The notes: generated from the sequence alone by a model not told the origin. DNA of 64,000 bases from Arthrobotrys musiformis (GCA_036971715.1 JAVHJL010000005.1:1550001-1614000); one strand, 5' to 3'. Counted from the first letter of the stretch, positions 12,763 to 25,307 are shown. Made by a program: numbers and translations.

Positions 12763-14776
12763 TTACATGATAACTATTTGGCCGTTAGTGATGGTTGTCG
12801 TCGGGGTAATAGTGATTGGGGCGGACTTACAAAGCAAATCGGTATCTAGAGGATGGCTACAGCTGAGCTGTGGCTTCTGAGTGTATTTACCATCGAGTTC
12901 CTCCCGCAAGCTGTTGAGCATTTGCTTGTAGCTCTGGTTCGGATTGCGAGTCAAGCATTTGATGAATGCACTAAATAGATATATTAGCAATTGCTTTGGG
13001 GGGCTTTGGGAGGGGGGGAGGTCAAAACTAACCGTGACATGACACCACCGCCCTTGTCGTCCGCTCTGATATTAAAGTTAGTACCATATATAACCTGATA
13101 GTCGTGTACCAAACGGGATTGTGCGAACTTACGAGGTCTGCGAATCTTTGCTACCACTCCACTGAATGACATCTGCAGGGCTGAACTTTGTCTTCTTCGC
13201 CCGTTCTTCAGCCCCTCTGCCCACAGTAGCCTTGTTAAAGAACTCAAAGGTCCCTTGCATGACGCCGCCCAATGTCAAGCTCTGCGGTTGCAGCGCAGCT
13301 CCCAAGATACCCATTCCGGCTTCCTTAAAAAGATTCTGCTCCTTAAGGGTACCGGCAGTCGAGTAGACAAACGGAAGATCCAAAGCTGTACCAGAATGGC
13401 AACTGTCGAAAATAGCAGTGAGACGGACACCAGGTTTCAACGGCTTCACCATGATATCATGCATGAGATCATCCACGATATGGCCTTTTGTGGCGTAGTC
13501 GACGGGGTAGATGGTCTCGTCGTATCCATCTGCTTCATCTCCATCCAAATCGCGAACTTGACCACCATGGCCGGAGAAGTGAAAGAACAGAGAGTCGTTC
13601 GGCTGGGCATCCGCTACTAGCCACTTCATTGCTCGGAGAATGTTGTCGCGCTTGGGAACCGAAAGAGGATTAGATTGGTCGTCTGTTAAGATAACCATAT
13701 CCTCAGGTTTGTATTTGTAAGACTGGATCAAGAAGTTTCGGACGTTCATGACATCGTTGATACAACCGCTGTATATGGTATTAGCAATAGCCATCTAACG
13801 GTTGCTTTGACTATGGAAATTTACTCACTTTAGCTGTCGCTTGGTGTTGAAGTAGTTCTACTTGAAATTAGCAATGTTTTTTCTACTCCGACCTAAATAT
13901 TCCAATTGATTACTTACGATACCAATAACTAGGAAATTAAAAATTAAATTAGCAATTATTCCGTCTATAAAAATTATATCTCACTCAAAAATAAGATAAT
14001 AAGAAGACATACGCAAAGCCTTTCTCTTCCCCTGGCAGGTACTGTGTTGATAATGCAACCCTGTTCCACCCCCATGGTTGTATGTCTGCATCGCTGTCGG
14101 CGGAGGCCGAGGTCCTTGCTGGCTCCTGGTCCACTGATTCGTGCTAAATGTCGGAAGTTGCCCAGGCGTAGGGTATCGCATCGCACCGGGAGGTGGAGAC
14201 CCCCATTGGTCACCACCGGTGGGATATGGCGGCTGAGAGTGCATCCCATACCCAGTCGGTGGTTGTGGACTATGCGAAGGAGGAAACGGTTGAGGATTTC
14301 CATAAAATGTGCCTTGGTGTTGCATGCCGCCAAACGGCGGCTGCGGACTCGGGTATCCTCCTGGCGGTCCATAGTTTTGTGGTTGTTGATATGGAGGGTA
14401 TGGTGACTGACCCTGCTGGTTGGGGTATGGAGGCTGTCATAATTCGAGCGAAGAGTGTCAGCATGTATCTCATCTACGATTGAATCGCCAGGTTCAGGCT
14501 CGCGTAGCCCAAATGGCAGCCCCAAGCTTAGCTCGCTGCGGGGCAGGATCTAAAATTCCCTACCTGTGAATTCATATAACCGGAATTCGGCCTCGGAGGG
14601 ACCGGAGGAGGCGGTCCGCCGCCATAGAATTGTCTATCGAATTGTCAGCATCCGCATGGTATTACAATATACGCAATATGGTTCCAAAGAAAACAGCTTT
14701 CGGTTGTCTGTGGAGGGACAACATACGATGTGGCATAGGAATCGCTAGGACCATTCGGTTGGTAGCCGTACGACAT
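12763..14776 (-). CDS. type I metacaspase with proline-rich prodomain
   Basis: Ca-dependent Arg/Lys-specific cysteine protease of clan CD, linked in fungi to stress, ageing and aggregate clearance. Exons on the minus strand are 14727-14776, 14564-14633, 14013-14433, 13918-13928, 13829-13857, 13133-13768, 13033-13065, 12831-12970 and 12763-12773, totalling 466 aa. The N-terminal prodomain is rich in Pro, Gln, Gly and Tyr (MSYGYQPNG..., YPPYQQPQNYGPPGGYP). The p20 part has the catalytic His in FHFSGHGG (about residue 261) and the catalytic Cys in FDSCHSG (about 317). The C-terminal subunit ends HPLDTDLLFIM. Two exons are 11 nt: one encodes part of LLIGI at the start of the p20 domain, the other the last residues and stop. 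All splice junctions are in phase, so the gene looks intact. Confidence 0.95.
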
Positions 14777-17700
14777 GTATGTGTGTATATCCGAAGGAGA
14801 GAGTGTCTCGTCTCTACGCAGCAAAAAAACGGTGTTTTGTCCGGAGGATATCTCAGATATCAAATTTAAAGGATAAATTTACGTGTGGAAGTTGAAATTT
14901 TTAAGTGCAAGTTAGGTGTCGGCGGCCTCGATGGTTGGGTTTTTAGCTCGAGGATTTTGAGGTGTCTGGGGTATCCGTGGTTCAAGCCAAGGACGAGGGA
15001 GCGCTGATTCGATAGCTCGGAGGGGCAGCTGCAGTTAAGTTGGCGGGGGCGGTCTTGGTGCGGTGCAATGCAACGGTTAACGGTCACCCGGCAGGTCAAA
15101 TTTCTACGAATTACTTGGTATTTTCTATGCGGGTCGATCGATCGATTTCTCTCTCAGCACGAGGAAGTCGAGCGGTTATAAAATAAACGTTCGAGGTTGG
15201 GATGGATAACAAAATAGGGAAGAGAAAGAGATAAGAAAAGAAAGAAGGGAAGAAGGATGGAAGGTTAAGATCAAGTTACGGTTTTTGTAGAAAGCTCCGT
15301 GCCTTCTGGCTTCTGGCTTCTGCGTCATATTCCTGCTAATGGAATATAATGCTGACACACTACACACTAACAGAGAATAGCATAGAATCGAACTCTTCCA
15401 TGCGCGCGCCATCACTTTCTTCGGGCTCGCTCGCACTGCAAGACAGATGCGAATGCAACCAAAAACATAGCTGGGTACGAGGCCTAGCCTGGTCGGGGTT
15501 ACCCAGCTGCAGCTGCTGCGAATTAGCTCTACGAAGTACGGTGGTACTATTTTCATCCGCCAGCCCCGCGAGGCCTGCTCAATTCGCTGAACTCGAATGC
15601 AAAAAAATGGGCCGGCTTGGGCTTGCCGACTACCGAGAGCCCTTGTCCGCATTCATGTCTAAATGAGGGAACTCTTGGTGTGGGTTCTGGTTCTTATTTT
15701 TGGGTTTTGAACGATTCTATTCGCTCCACCGCGGCCGTCGACCATTGAGATTTAAATTCAGACAACAGCCTTAGTAATACATCTCCCGGGGCCCCTGCAT
15801 GTCGACATACGTCTTGGACTTTCAATGACGATTCGTATGCATCTACTAGCACAGAGCTATAGCTAGCACTCGCACAAACATTTGTTTCTGTGCGGACGAG
15901 CATTAATATTATCACAACCTTCCGACGAAGCCGGTCCATTTGGAGCCACTCCGAGTGAACTAGCGGTCTTGGCTGGAGTTCGTGCGATTGCATACACACC
16001 TTATTTATACAATCGGAGGACGGGTTCGCCGACTATCTCGGAACTGACCGCCCAATGCATATCTGCCATCGGATAGGCTACATTCGGCACATTTCCATTT
16101 CCCCATCCATTCATTCATTCATTCACATGAGTATTTCAACATGCACACACCTCACAGCTTAGACTCATCTTTCGAAGCCGGGTCAGGAATCTCAAACTGA
16201 ATACGTAAGCTCGAGAGCTCTAATCCTTAAAATAGAATGTCACAAAAACAACACATTCAACGCAGTAGATCTGACGGCTCGAGCGTTCGCCCTCGAAACC
16301 GCTTAGGTAACATGTCTATCAATAGTCAACAAGCTACCGCTAGGGCCTCTACCCTGGGACTGGGTCTCCGACTACTAAACATTGAAGAACTAGAAATAGA
16401 TCCGACACGAGGACCCTGTTTTCCTGGTGGAAACCTTGCATATAGCTAAAAGTTGCTGGGGCTAGCTAGCTTCTGTCCCCAGCGCCTGCATTTGAAGCTA
16501 TAGCTAGAGCTAGCTTACGACTTAGCGAGACATATTTAGTAAATATCCAAACTCACACAACCTCCGGTATTACATAAATTAACTATCTGAAACTGAAAGC
16601 CTTGATAACTAGAAAAGGTCGGTACCTCCCTTTGTGACGTCGAAGTGTCACCCGAAGGTTGGGTACAGAATTATACCTCCAGCGGATGGGTTATACATAC
16701 CAGGGCCCCGCTTTGCAAACCCTGCTTACCGAAATATTATAGACAGTATACTATATGTCCATATTGCTTCCGAAAAACATTACAAGGTTTGAAACTACGG
16801 TTTCCGCACTAGCCCATGTAGCTCAAAGTTAAGGCGTGTAGCAACAAGAAAATATTTAGCCTGCTCCTATAGTACCTAATGTTAAAGCTATAGCCCTAAT
16901 CTTGACCGATAAGCTGCTATTTTGCGTGAAGTGTACCCACTTTTCAACGACTACCAGTTTGAGACAATATACGTATGTGTATATACGCTAGCCTAGAGCT
17001 AATAGACATATCTTCATCAAGTCAAATATCCTGTTTTGCAAGAGCTTGCTTAGTAAACCCATACGTTTGACGGTAGTCGTATTCTCGACTGGGGGCACAA
17101 CCCCTAAAAAAAGTTAATTCCAGGCCCCAAGTACTATTAATATTGAGTGTACATGTTTGAGATATCTGTATTTATACTCTGCACTTGTTGCTTGAAGCTC
17201 GGTCGCCTTGTAAGGCCTAACATATCACGAAACAAGTTATGTATTTGCTCCCCTCCGGGATTGCTATCAAAGATTGCCTATTTCTACCTCCAAATCAAAC
17301 GTATTAAGATTTAATTCTCGCTGCCTGTGAACGAAGGTAACCTTCCCAGCCTCGTCTGGTGAAATACAGTACGATAGTGGTGGGTATGTAGATTTAATAT
17401 AGATGCAGCATCACATATAAACGCATTGGTGGGAGACCGAAAAGGGTCTGCCCTACATTTCAATACCTTGTAACCGATTGTTTGCATATGCGCATAATGC
17501 GCCTTGCATGTAGATCTCGTCGAGGGTGGTTCGCTGCGGCGTGGGTGCCCATACGGCTCTCATCTAGCATTGAACATTTTAGTGAGCTCGTGAGGTCATA
17601 AAAAAAAAAAGCTACAAACTTGAACCTGACGGTTAGCATGTTGTATATGAATATATATATTCCCCCCGAGAGGCGGAGCTTGCGTCGGGGAACCCGGGAA

Positions 17701-18437
17701 GCATGTAAATGTTCCTTCGTGGGGTGTGCGGTAGATAGCCTACCAACTAAAATGGGGCGCGCGGTATCTGTGCCGCATGCAGGCGCGCGCTCGGAACCCA
17801 CCACCAACAACTTAGCTGCATGCAGGATCTTGTGTTCTTTCCTTCCTTATGCATTAGCGTCGGTGTTACGGATACATAAAAAAAGGTTGTGAGTAGGATC
17901 CAGTCATGTATGCTTTCTAATAAACATCATGCCTACCCGCTAGCATGAACGGAACAAAGATCGTGCGAGTTTTTGGCATTTTATGCTAGAGCGCCTAGGC
18001 GCCTTATATCGTGTAGAATACTGAATTGAAAGACTTCGCCTTCACTGACTATGCGCACGTGGGGTGTGGTCATAACCTTCTCGCCAGAGCGCTAAGATAT
18101 ATATGGAACCTTTAATTCTTATCTCGTCTCGATACCAAACCGCCAACTTGAATGAAAATTTACGTGTAAAAAGCGAGGAGTAATACAAAATACTAATATA
18201 TTAATAGCATGCCCCTAATGTTTAACTGAAATTATAAAGATCGACAAATTCATCGCGTGTAAAGTAGATCTGTAGAAGCGACTCAAAATTCGAAAACTTA
18301 AAAGATATCATATATAAGACGTAGCAGCTCGGACAAATTTATAAATTGCCCGCCCATTCTTTCTTCTCTTTCTCCAACGTTTATTCATATACCCAACAGA
18401 CCACCCATTCGCATTCATCATCATCACTCCACCATGA
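14777..18437. other. gene-poor spacer, 5' of metacaspase
   Basis: About 3.7 kb with no supportable gene. Open frames are short and lack coding-like composition or splice-linked partners. A CATTCATTCATTCATTCA tetranucleotide run lies near 16106-16125. Many TAG/CTA-rich and ATAT segments suggest relaxed sequence, but no terminal repeats or transposase remnants were seen. Confidence 0.35.
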
Positions 18438-19001
18438 ATGTCACACGATCCCTCCGCCCCCAACGGCTTCTTTCTTGCCGCCCTCTTCTTCCACCCCTCC
18501 CTCAACTAGTCTCGTTCCCAGCCTCACCCAGGGTGGTCCACCCTCAACACTGCTTTTCTGGCTCTCTCCATCCCCTCCCCCGCGGATATTCCGCCCAATC
18601 ATCAAGTTCTCAAACAGTTAATTACCTTTTTAAGCTATTATTTTATTTATATAAATCTACCAATTTTTATTTGGATCCCACTCAATGGCACCATGGACCA
18701 AAAAATGGAGTTCGTCATTATCAAGCTGATCGAGCTTAATAAGGTAATTCTACTCAAGATTCTGAAATGTTGAAGAACATAATTACTAAAATTGAATTCT
18801 GAAAAGACGGTGGCTTCGAATAATGTTCACCTTCGGTTCTTAACTACTTGGTTGAGTGGGATCACCGGGGCTGGCACTACGGTAAGAATACATAAAATTA
18901 TTGCATATTTAATTTTAAATATAATTAACTAATTTTTTTGATCTTATTTATAGCTGTTTTTCTGGAATGCTGATGCGAAGATAGAATCTCAAAAATCTTA
19001 G
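18438..19001 (+). CDS. candidate orphan small gene, three exons, in-frame TAG after codon 23
   Basis: A frame starting at ATG 18438 (MSHDPSAPNGFF) meets TAG at 18507-18509, then stays open with hydrophobic and coding-like sequence to a GTAATT donor after ...IELNK. Two more exons follow with in-phase acceptors. One encodes TVASNNVHLRFLTTWLSG. The other encodes LFFWNADAKIESQKS and its TAG at 18999-19001. The second intron has an ACTAAT branch site and TATAG acceptor. All three exon junctions are phase 0. If translation starts instead at ATG 18693 the product is 57 aa with no stop problem. No family is recognised. It could be a young or decayed gene. The stop codon touches the tRNA-like element. 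Confidence 0.3.
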
Positions 19002-19097
19002 TACTATGGCCGAGGGGTAAGGCGCGTATTGAGGACATATGTTCTTGAGGAATACGAATTCGTTGGTTCAAATCCAACTAGTACAATAGGATTTTTT
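19000..19097 (+). tRNA. tRNA-like element of the Leu/Ser (class II) type, possibly degenerate
   Basis: The sequence has an A-box-like TGGCCGAGGGGTAAGGC with a GCC/GGC D stem. It also has a perfect T arm GTTGG-TTCAAAT-CCAAC (B box GGTTCAAATCC), complementary acceptor ends GTACTA/TAGTAC, and a TTTTTT run at 19092-19097 that would stop RNA polymerase III. The anticodon arm CGTAT-TGAGGAC-ATATG pairs and is followed by a longer variable region. Two features are abnormal: the acceptor stem is 6 bp, and the loop has G where U33 is expected (anticodon would read AGG). Alternatively CGTAT pairs with ATACG to leave a small intron. It may be a pseudo-tRNA or the head of a tRNA-derived SINE. Confidence 0.45.
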
Positions 19098-22000
19098 GGA
19101 TTTCTCTTTTTCGTCGTTGGTATCTTGGGTTTTCTCTCTCTTTCCTTTTAAGTTTCTTGTAAATGTTACTATCAAAGGCTTCTTAATTCCGATTTTTTTT
19201 GGGGCGCGGGTGCCCTCACATATTCGCGGTCCAATATACACAGTAATTTTCTTATGACAGCGCCGTAACACCACCGAAGGTTAGGGCTCTCCTCACTAAA
19301 CTTGATTCGCCTGGAGGGTGGGTTGCGTATAGCTGCGCATAATCCGCGGGAAACTATAGCAACTGATTCGTCGGCAGCCCCCTGCCATCTGACAGTCTAT
19401 ATTCCATATACGGTTTTAAAATCAATATCGATATCGGTATACTAACAATGAAGAGCTCAGCTAGTCCAGACCAAAGTAGCTGAAGCAACCACCAACCACG
19501 CAATGATCTACTTAAATGTGAACTCCTCGATAGGCCCCAGCTAAAGTATTCTGGCCTCCGGAAACTAATTACGTGTATATGAGAGGCGAAGCTCAATGGT
19601 AAAAACGACAATTGCACAGCCGAATATTTGCCATACAAGTTTCATCCGCCATACATACAACGTGATTGTCTCGTTTGATATTCTGAGCTTACGTCGAGTA
19701 AAGCAATGCCTCCCTCGGCTAGATCGTATTCTCGATCTCGCCCCGGGGGTGGTGTATCTTCAAATTCCACGTTGGTACCGGGCATGGGGGAACTGGTTTA
19801 GGCGTATAAGATACAGGGGTACGGGGGGCAGTGTTTCGCATGAACACGGAATGTTTATTGAAGAAATCGCTGAATCGTATTCAGGTAGATCTCGTAATGC
19901 CGTTTTTCTTCATGTGTTTCCCTCCTACGGACCAGATTCGCTCGATCGAGAGTAGATTACAAGACCGATCTGGATATTGATTCCAAATGTCAAAACTCCC
20001 TACCTACCCTTTTTCGCAGTACGGCTCTGGAAGCAAAAGACTGATAGGCCGGTAAGACACAAACTTCCTGCGATCTTGCTAGAAACAAAGAAACGAGGAG
20101 ATCTTAAACCTGTTAAGGCTGAAGGCCGCAGAATTTGACATCCTTCTAGAACGCTTCACCCGGCTTTGGCATGGCTCGGGGCTAGGCATTATAACGAGTA
20201 TAATGCGTTGTCGTTGTGGGATTCAATTTTCGAAACCGTTAGGCAGGTTAGAAGGTTACAAGAGATCCCCAAACCCCCAATATAGGCTTGGTCACAGGTG
20301 CCCCCAAGTTCCATAAAGGTGGGATTTGTCTCATATTAATCACGGTCAATGGCAACTATTTGGAAAAAGAAGAAAGAAGATAGTAGTAGTATTGTGGGTC
20401 ATGCAGTGTTGCTAGCGGAATGTCTAAGTCTTTGAATCGTATGTTAACAACGTTACCGTAAAACCACCAGATGTCTCGATCTCGGGAAGCACATGTTCGA
20501 TGGGACGCAGCCAGTTTTATTGGTAGCGAACAGGCCCTTCCCCTTCTCTTCTCTGGGAAGGAGGTCGCAATTTGGGAACGTCACAAACTGCCCATGAGTT
20601 ATCAGATCTGCTTCCAAAGCCCTTCTCTCAGACATTCTAGAAAATTGCCGTTTCGCGTGCGGCTCCTATTTTCGTTCAGTTCCGAGATTAAGGGCAGCCC
20701 AAAAAGCCGGTGAGATTGGTTTCCTGGGTATTTTGGCCCGTGCGAAGAAGCCATTTGAGTTTTTGAAATTTGAAGAAAATATAAAAATTCCGTTTTGAGG
20801 CTCGCCACTGTCAAAGCGTCCACCGAATCAACCAGCCGAAACAAGGATAATGGCCGCTCAAAGGCTGTGGCCTGTCCAAATTAAAGAAGACCAGACCTCG
20901 GGAAAACTTCGGTGGAGGCAGGGATTACGTGTGCTCCAGAACGTCATAATACGCAGGTCGAGAGTGTGGCTGCGGTGGCTTGTGTGGCTTGTGTAGACAC
21001 ATGTCAGCTAATTCCCATGCGAGCTAGCATCGATAACTCCGCTCTGTTGGGTTGGAAGTCAAAAAAACGGCAGCTCCTTGGGCGAAGGCAGCGAGACATC
21101 CTATCGAAATTCTAGCCAACCGATGACCAAACTAGCAACAAGAGGGAAAAAAATTCTACCGCATTCGTTCTACCCCGCTCGCTTTGCCTCCTCCAGTTGG
21201 ACCCAGAGATTGATGTGCTTCCACGAAGAGCTCGAGGGCATGAATCGTCTTGCAATGCATCCTTGAACCAAAGCTGATGTTGACATGTCGCACTGTCCAA
21301 GGAAAGCTGGATTCGATTCAAGATTTGGATCTTCTGAATCTTGACCGGTCGACTTCAGCTCCAGGAATAGACATATTGATATCATAGTCCTTTGTTTGGG
21401 CAGCTGGAGCGGTTTAGAGTTATGAGGATTCTCAAAAACCGGTTCCTGATGGGCCCCCGACCAGAACAATAGAAGTAGATGCATTGTAAAACTGACAGAT
21501 GCAAACCAAGCTCGTGGGGATCTACGTTGCCGGTCGTCTCGGAGCCCACCGGGATGCGCAAACGGTAACATGCAAGACTCTCGAGATTGTCTGGAGACAT
21601 TGCAGAATCGAGTGATCGATTTTTAGTGGGTCCACTAAAAATCATGTTTGGTCGAACTGAAAAAGGTACTTCGTCCGTAGGTACCTTCAGACCCAACAGA
21701 ATTAAGAGGCAGGACTCGATGGCTGCCGAGACTTTCGCCTGGAGGCCTTTGCGAAAAGGTCTACCGAAATGTATACATTTGGGTGGTATTGCAGATGGAG
21801 ATAACGCAAAGGAACCTTTTCTTCGTGATCCGATAGGCGTTAAATGCAGGGCTGTTATTGGATGTTGCCAGATGGACGGGACCTCGGTTCCAGTTGCAAT
21901 CACATCGACAGTCGACAGAAAAAAGAATTCCCCCAGGGAAAGTTGAATCGTGAGATCTTTCGACTCGAATCTTCCCCCAGCAAGCGATGTCTACAAGAGT

Positions 22001-23252
22001 CGCTGTATACTTACCCATACCGTCGTACCATCAAACACGACCTCGCGCAGTTTTGGAAGTCATCGCCAGTCGAGACCATTTTTGCCATCCAATCGAGAGC
22101 AAGTCAAGGCCTCGTCCCGTCTGTCGCTGTTTTTTTGCAGGGTGATTCCTCGAGCGAGCTACGTCCGCTGTTAGCACCATCGTCCGCAAATAGCAGCCCT
22201 TGTCCCTTCTGGGACTTGGCCCCACACCTCCACTGCGATGAGAAGGGGAAAAAGAAAAAGCGGAACATTGGCGGTGGATCCAAGCAGATTTGCTTTTTCG
22301 GTTTTGTCATTTCCTGTGCAAGGAAGCGCAAATTAGTCTGGGGTTAAACTTAGAAACATACAGGAACAGAGACTTTGCGCCCTTCATGAACGATCGAAGC
22401 CTTCCCCCAAGTCAACCTAGCTTGTTTCTGGTACAATTTGTGACTATGCATTCCAAGCAGTTGCATGCTGTCTTGCAGGCAAAAATCTCTGCAAACATGG
22501 CAGTAGACATGTCACTGGTACCTACCAGCTTCTTCGCTCCTCGACGTGACCGTGGCGGGTCTTCGCTCAAATTGCCATGCGACCTTGACATTCCTTTTTC
22601 TATCTATAGACTGTAGGTACGATTTGCCCTAGGTACCGACCTGGGAGTACCTCGACCTCTGCTCCACCCCTCACACACCGGTATGGTATCTTTCCCTTTT
22701 GCCGCCCCCATCCACCCATCCTCTCGAGGGTGCATGCTAGTAGTTAGTAGCAAGTAGGAGTTAGTAGGAGAGTACTCTGTGTGGATGCTGCGCATGCCCT
22801 CACACTTGCTTCGGGAACACTGGGAAAAAACAAAAAGCCATGGCACCCACCCCTCCTCCCTTTGGTTCTCTGCTCTCTCTATCAGCAATCGATATATATA
22901 TTCCCCTAACCGCCCAGTACATACATATATATATTTCTGCTCATCAAATACTTTACTTTACTACTTCTATACACTATTCCCTAATCACATCTAATGATCA
23001 AGTATATACGATCCTAACGACCATTCAAACAAAAAAAAAAAAAGTATCTTCAACTTATATCTCTCCTTCTATTCGACTTGGAGACTGTTGGATCTGCGAC
23101 ATCAACAGACTTCCCCTTTGCGTTGTACAGCATATAGCCGCTTGACTTTATAATTATCGGCACCGCCATTCATTCACTCAAATCCGACTTCGAAAAAGGT
23201 CCTAATTCATACCACTATCTATAAATCGTATATATCGTTAGCGTAGTCCAGG
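19098..23252. other. gene-poor spacer upstream of the SILK/RVxF gene
   Basis: About 4.2 kb without a supportable gene. Overlapping open frames on both strands at 21.4-22.3 kb have no recognisable domain and lack splice-supported extensions. The last 400 bp, with TATATATA and long pyrimidine/AC tracts, look like the promoter and leader of the gene at 23253. Confidence 0.35.
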
Positions 23253-24095
23253 ATGACTGCCCTCACCGTACGACCTCTCCGACCAGCGTTGTCGCTCCCT
23301 CCTACCCTTTGCAATCCTCAAAACCGACCCGCACCGGCCAAGCTTTCTCTCTTCATCCCCTCCTCAATTGACACAAGTGCTCAAAATGCCCCTTCGCCTT
23401 CCTGTAGAACATTTGGTACTCCCATCGTTGCAAAGAAGCCAAAGTTGTCATTAAATTTTGGAAATGACACAAGAAAAACATTGTCCTCGTCGAGCTCGTT
23501 AAAGCTGAGCTGCAGCCCGTCGAGCGATGATGAGAGCACTGCTTCGCAAGAGGATATCACATCGAGGAATACAACTGTCAATACACACATCGGATCTGGG
23601 TCGTGTAACCCATATGGTTCTTGTCGATGGACCCGAACATATTCATACACAGCTGTTTGTGGAAAGCGATCGATATTGAAGGGTTCGCCTTCCCATTCCC
23701 AATCAAACTCACCGGCCTGCGAAACCATGACCCGCAGTGTCACTTTCGAATCGAAACACACTGTAATTCCCTCCCCATCTGAAGAGGAGGAAGACTACGA
23801 GTTCGTTCCCAGCAGACGCGAACTGGAAGATATCGACAACATGTCGCCACCATCTGCAACATCATCTTCTGATTCTGAGGAATCCGAATCGGACTCGGAA
23901 CCAAAGACTCCTATCGACGACGAAGACACCAGAGGTCGATGCGTTGACAGATTTGCATCTGCCCTATCTCGTAGCGGGAAGTGGAAGCGATCGAAGAGGG
24001 AATGGGTATGGACCCTGGGAGGATCCGACAGCAATGATATTATGCAGGAGTTGGAATACAGCAGTGCCAGCCTCATGCAAGTCGAAGCGATATAG
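23253..24095 (+). CDS. unknown fungal protein with SILK and RVxF-like PP1 docking motifs
   Basis: A single exon of 280 aa, low complexity and rich in Ser, Pro and acidic residues, with no enzymatic fold visible. Residues 140-143 are SILK (in GKRSILKGSP). Residues 161-165 are RSVTF (in TMTRSVTFESKH), matching the [RK]x[VI]x[FW] docking motif. SILK preceding RVxF by a short linker is the arrangement seen in several protein phosphatase 1 regulators. Acidic clusters follow (EEEEDYEF, and DSEESESDSE at about 207-216), with a basic WKRSKREWVW segment near the C-terminus. The docking motifs are seen directly; PP1 binding is inferred. The start at 23253 is the first ATG after a long leader. The stop is followed by a T-rich 3'UTR. 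Confidence 0.75.
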   Translation: MTALTVRPLRPALSLPPTLCNPQNRPAPAKLSLFIPSSIDTSAQNAPSPSCRTFGTPIVAKKPKLSLNFGNDTRKTLSSSSSLKLSCSPSSDDESTASQEDITSRNTTVNTHIGSGSCNPYGSCRWTRTYSYTAVCGKRSILKGSPSHSQSNSPACETMTRSVTFESKHTVIPSPSEEEEDYEFVPSRRELEDIDNMSPPSATSSSDSEESESDSEPKTPIDDEDTRGRCVDRFASALSRSGKWKRSKREWVWTLGGSDSNDIMQELEYSSASLMQVEAI

Positions 24096-25307
24096 GCTTC
24101 ATTCTAATAGTTAATTGCCTTGTTTCTTTCTTTCTCTCATTTTGAGTATAGTATCACATCTTTTTTCTTTTATTATTTCCTTACTTTGTCGATTTAGCGG
24201 TCATTTGTTTTTGTCATCTTGCATTTACACCAGTGGTCTGGTTTCTTTACTGGCCTTAGCCATCGCATTCATTGGTTTTCTATCTTTTCTTCCCCCATTG
24301 GATTGGGGACTTTTCCTTTCGTTGTTGGATGGAGCTATAGCCATCAATCTTATCAATTAAGCACAAGGTCATCATATCTCCTCATTGTCCTTCACTGATT
24401 GGATTATTTCGTCACTGCCTTTTTTTTCCTATGTCACAAAAAAAACTCTTCGGGTGGTTTTTTACGCATTCTTTTTTTTTTTTTGTCTTGATACCCTAAA
24501 ATTAAGGCCTCGCAGGAAAAGGAGACAATAGTATTAGTCGAATATCAAAAAACCTGTCCTTACCGTCTATATCAAAATCGAATTATAGTCCTCCTAAACT
24601 GAAGTACGTTTCGAGTTAATCGCGCGTTAAACCCTAGACGGAAGATAAAATGGGATCGACAAGGTGCGGAATCGCCCCTCCTGTCAATATCCACCTTGGG
24701 TTTTGCCTGCTAACTGTCGGCCGCCCACATTTTTACATTTGTTTGTCAAGTTGGGTGGCGGACGGGCCTGTGCGGTACCTTTCTTCTCCTGTTTCACAGA
24801 TGTTTAGTTTCACCGAACTGCAGAATTACTGACCCGGCCCACTTTCTACAAAATCAAGAACGTCTTTTCGGGGGGAAGAACACCTTGAAGATGGGTGTGC
24901 AGAACCGAGATGAGAATTTGTCAAGGCTTGCGTCGCCTAGTCGCACTTGGAATTTGCAAAAAGTGGAGAATACATAATGTTCGAAGCCTCAGCCAGGCGG
25001 GTCCCACCAAAAAGCCACCGCAGATTACCAGCACATGGCAGTTATTCCGTTATGAAGGATTATGGTTCTGGGGCTAGCTATTATTCTGACACCCGCTTCG
25101 CCTGTCCAGGTTTACGTTGACTGGCCTTTGATTGGGGACGTTTCTCGCGATATTGATATAATATTGGCGAGACAGAATTGGAAGCTCTATCAGCCGAAAA
25201 AGCCCCTATAACGGGTCTCCATTGCCATGATAAGCCATGTATCTCCGAAATGTTCATACTAACTTCAGGCCGCCATATGCAATATACAAATATTGAAAAT
25301 CAGCATA
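24096..25307. other. intergenic, T-rich 3'UTR then unassigned sequence
   Basis: Several homopolymer T tracts (about 24420-24485) lie downstream of the SILK/RVxF gene. No supportable gene is seen. Confidence 0.3.

Noticed and set aside
13166..14525. Several 60-180-codon frames over the metacaspase locus
   Set aside because: They are shadows of the metacaspase exons in other frames.
21382..21903. 173-codon minus-strand open frame overlapping several plus-strand frames
   Set aside because: No domain, no splice partners, and opposing frames are equally open, so it is likely chance.
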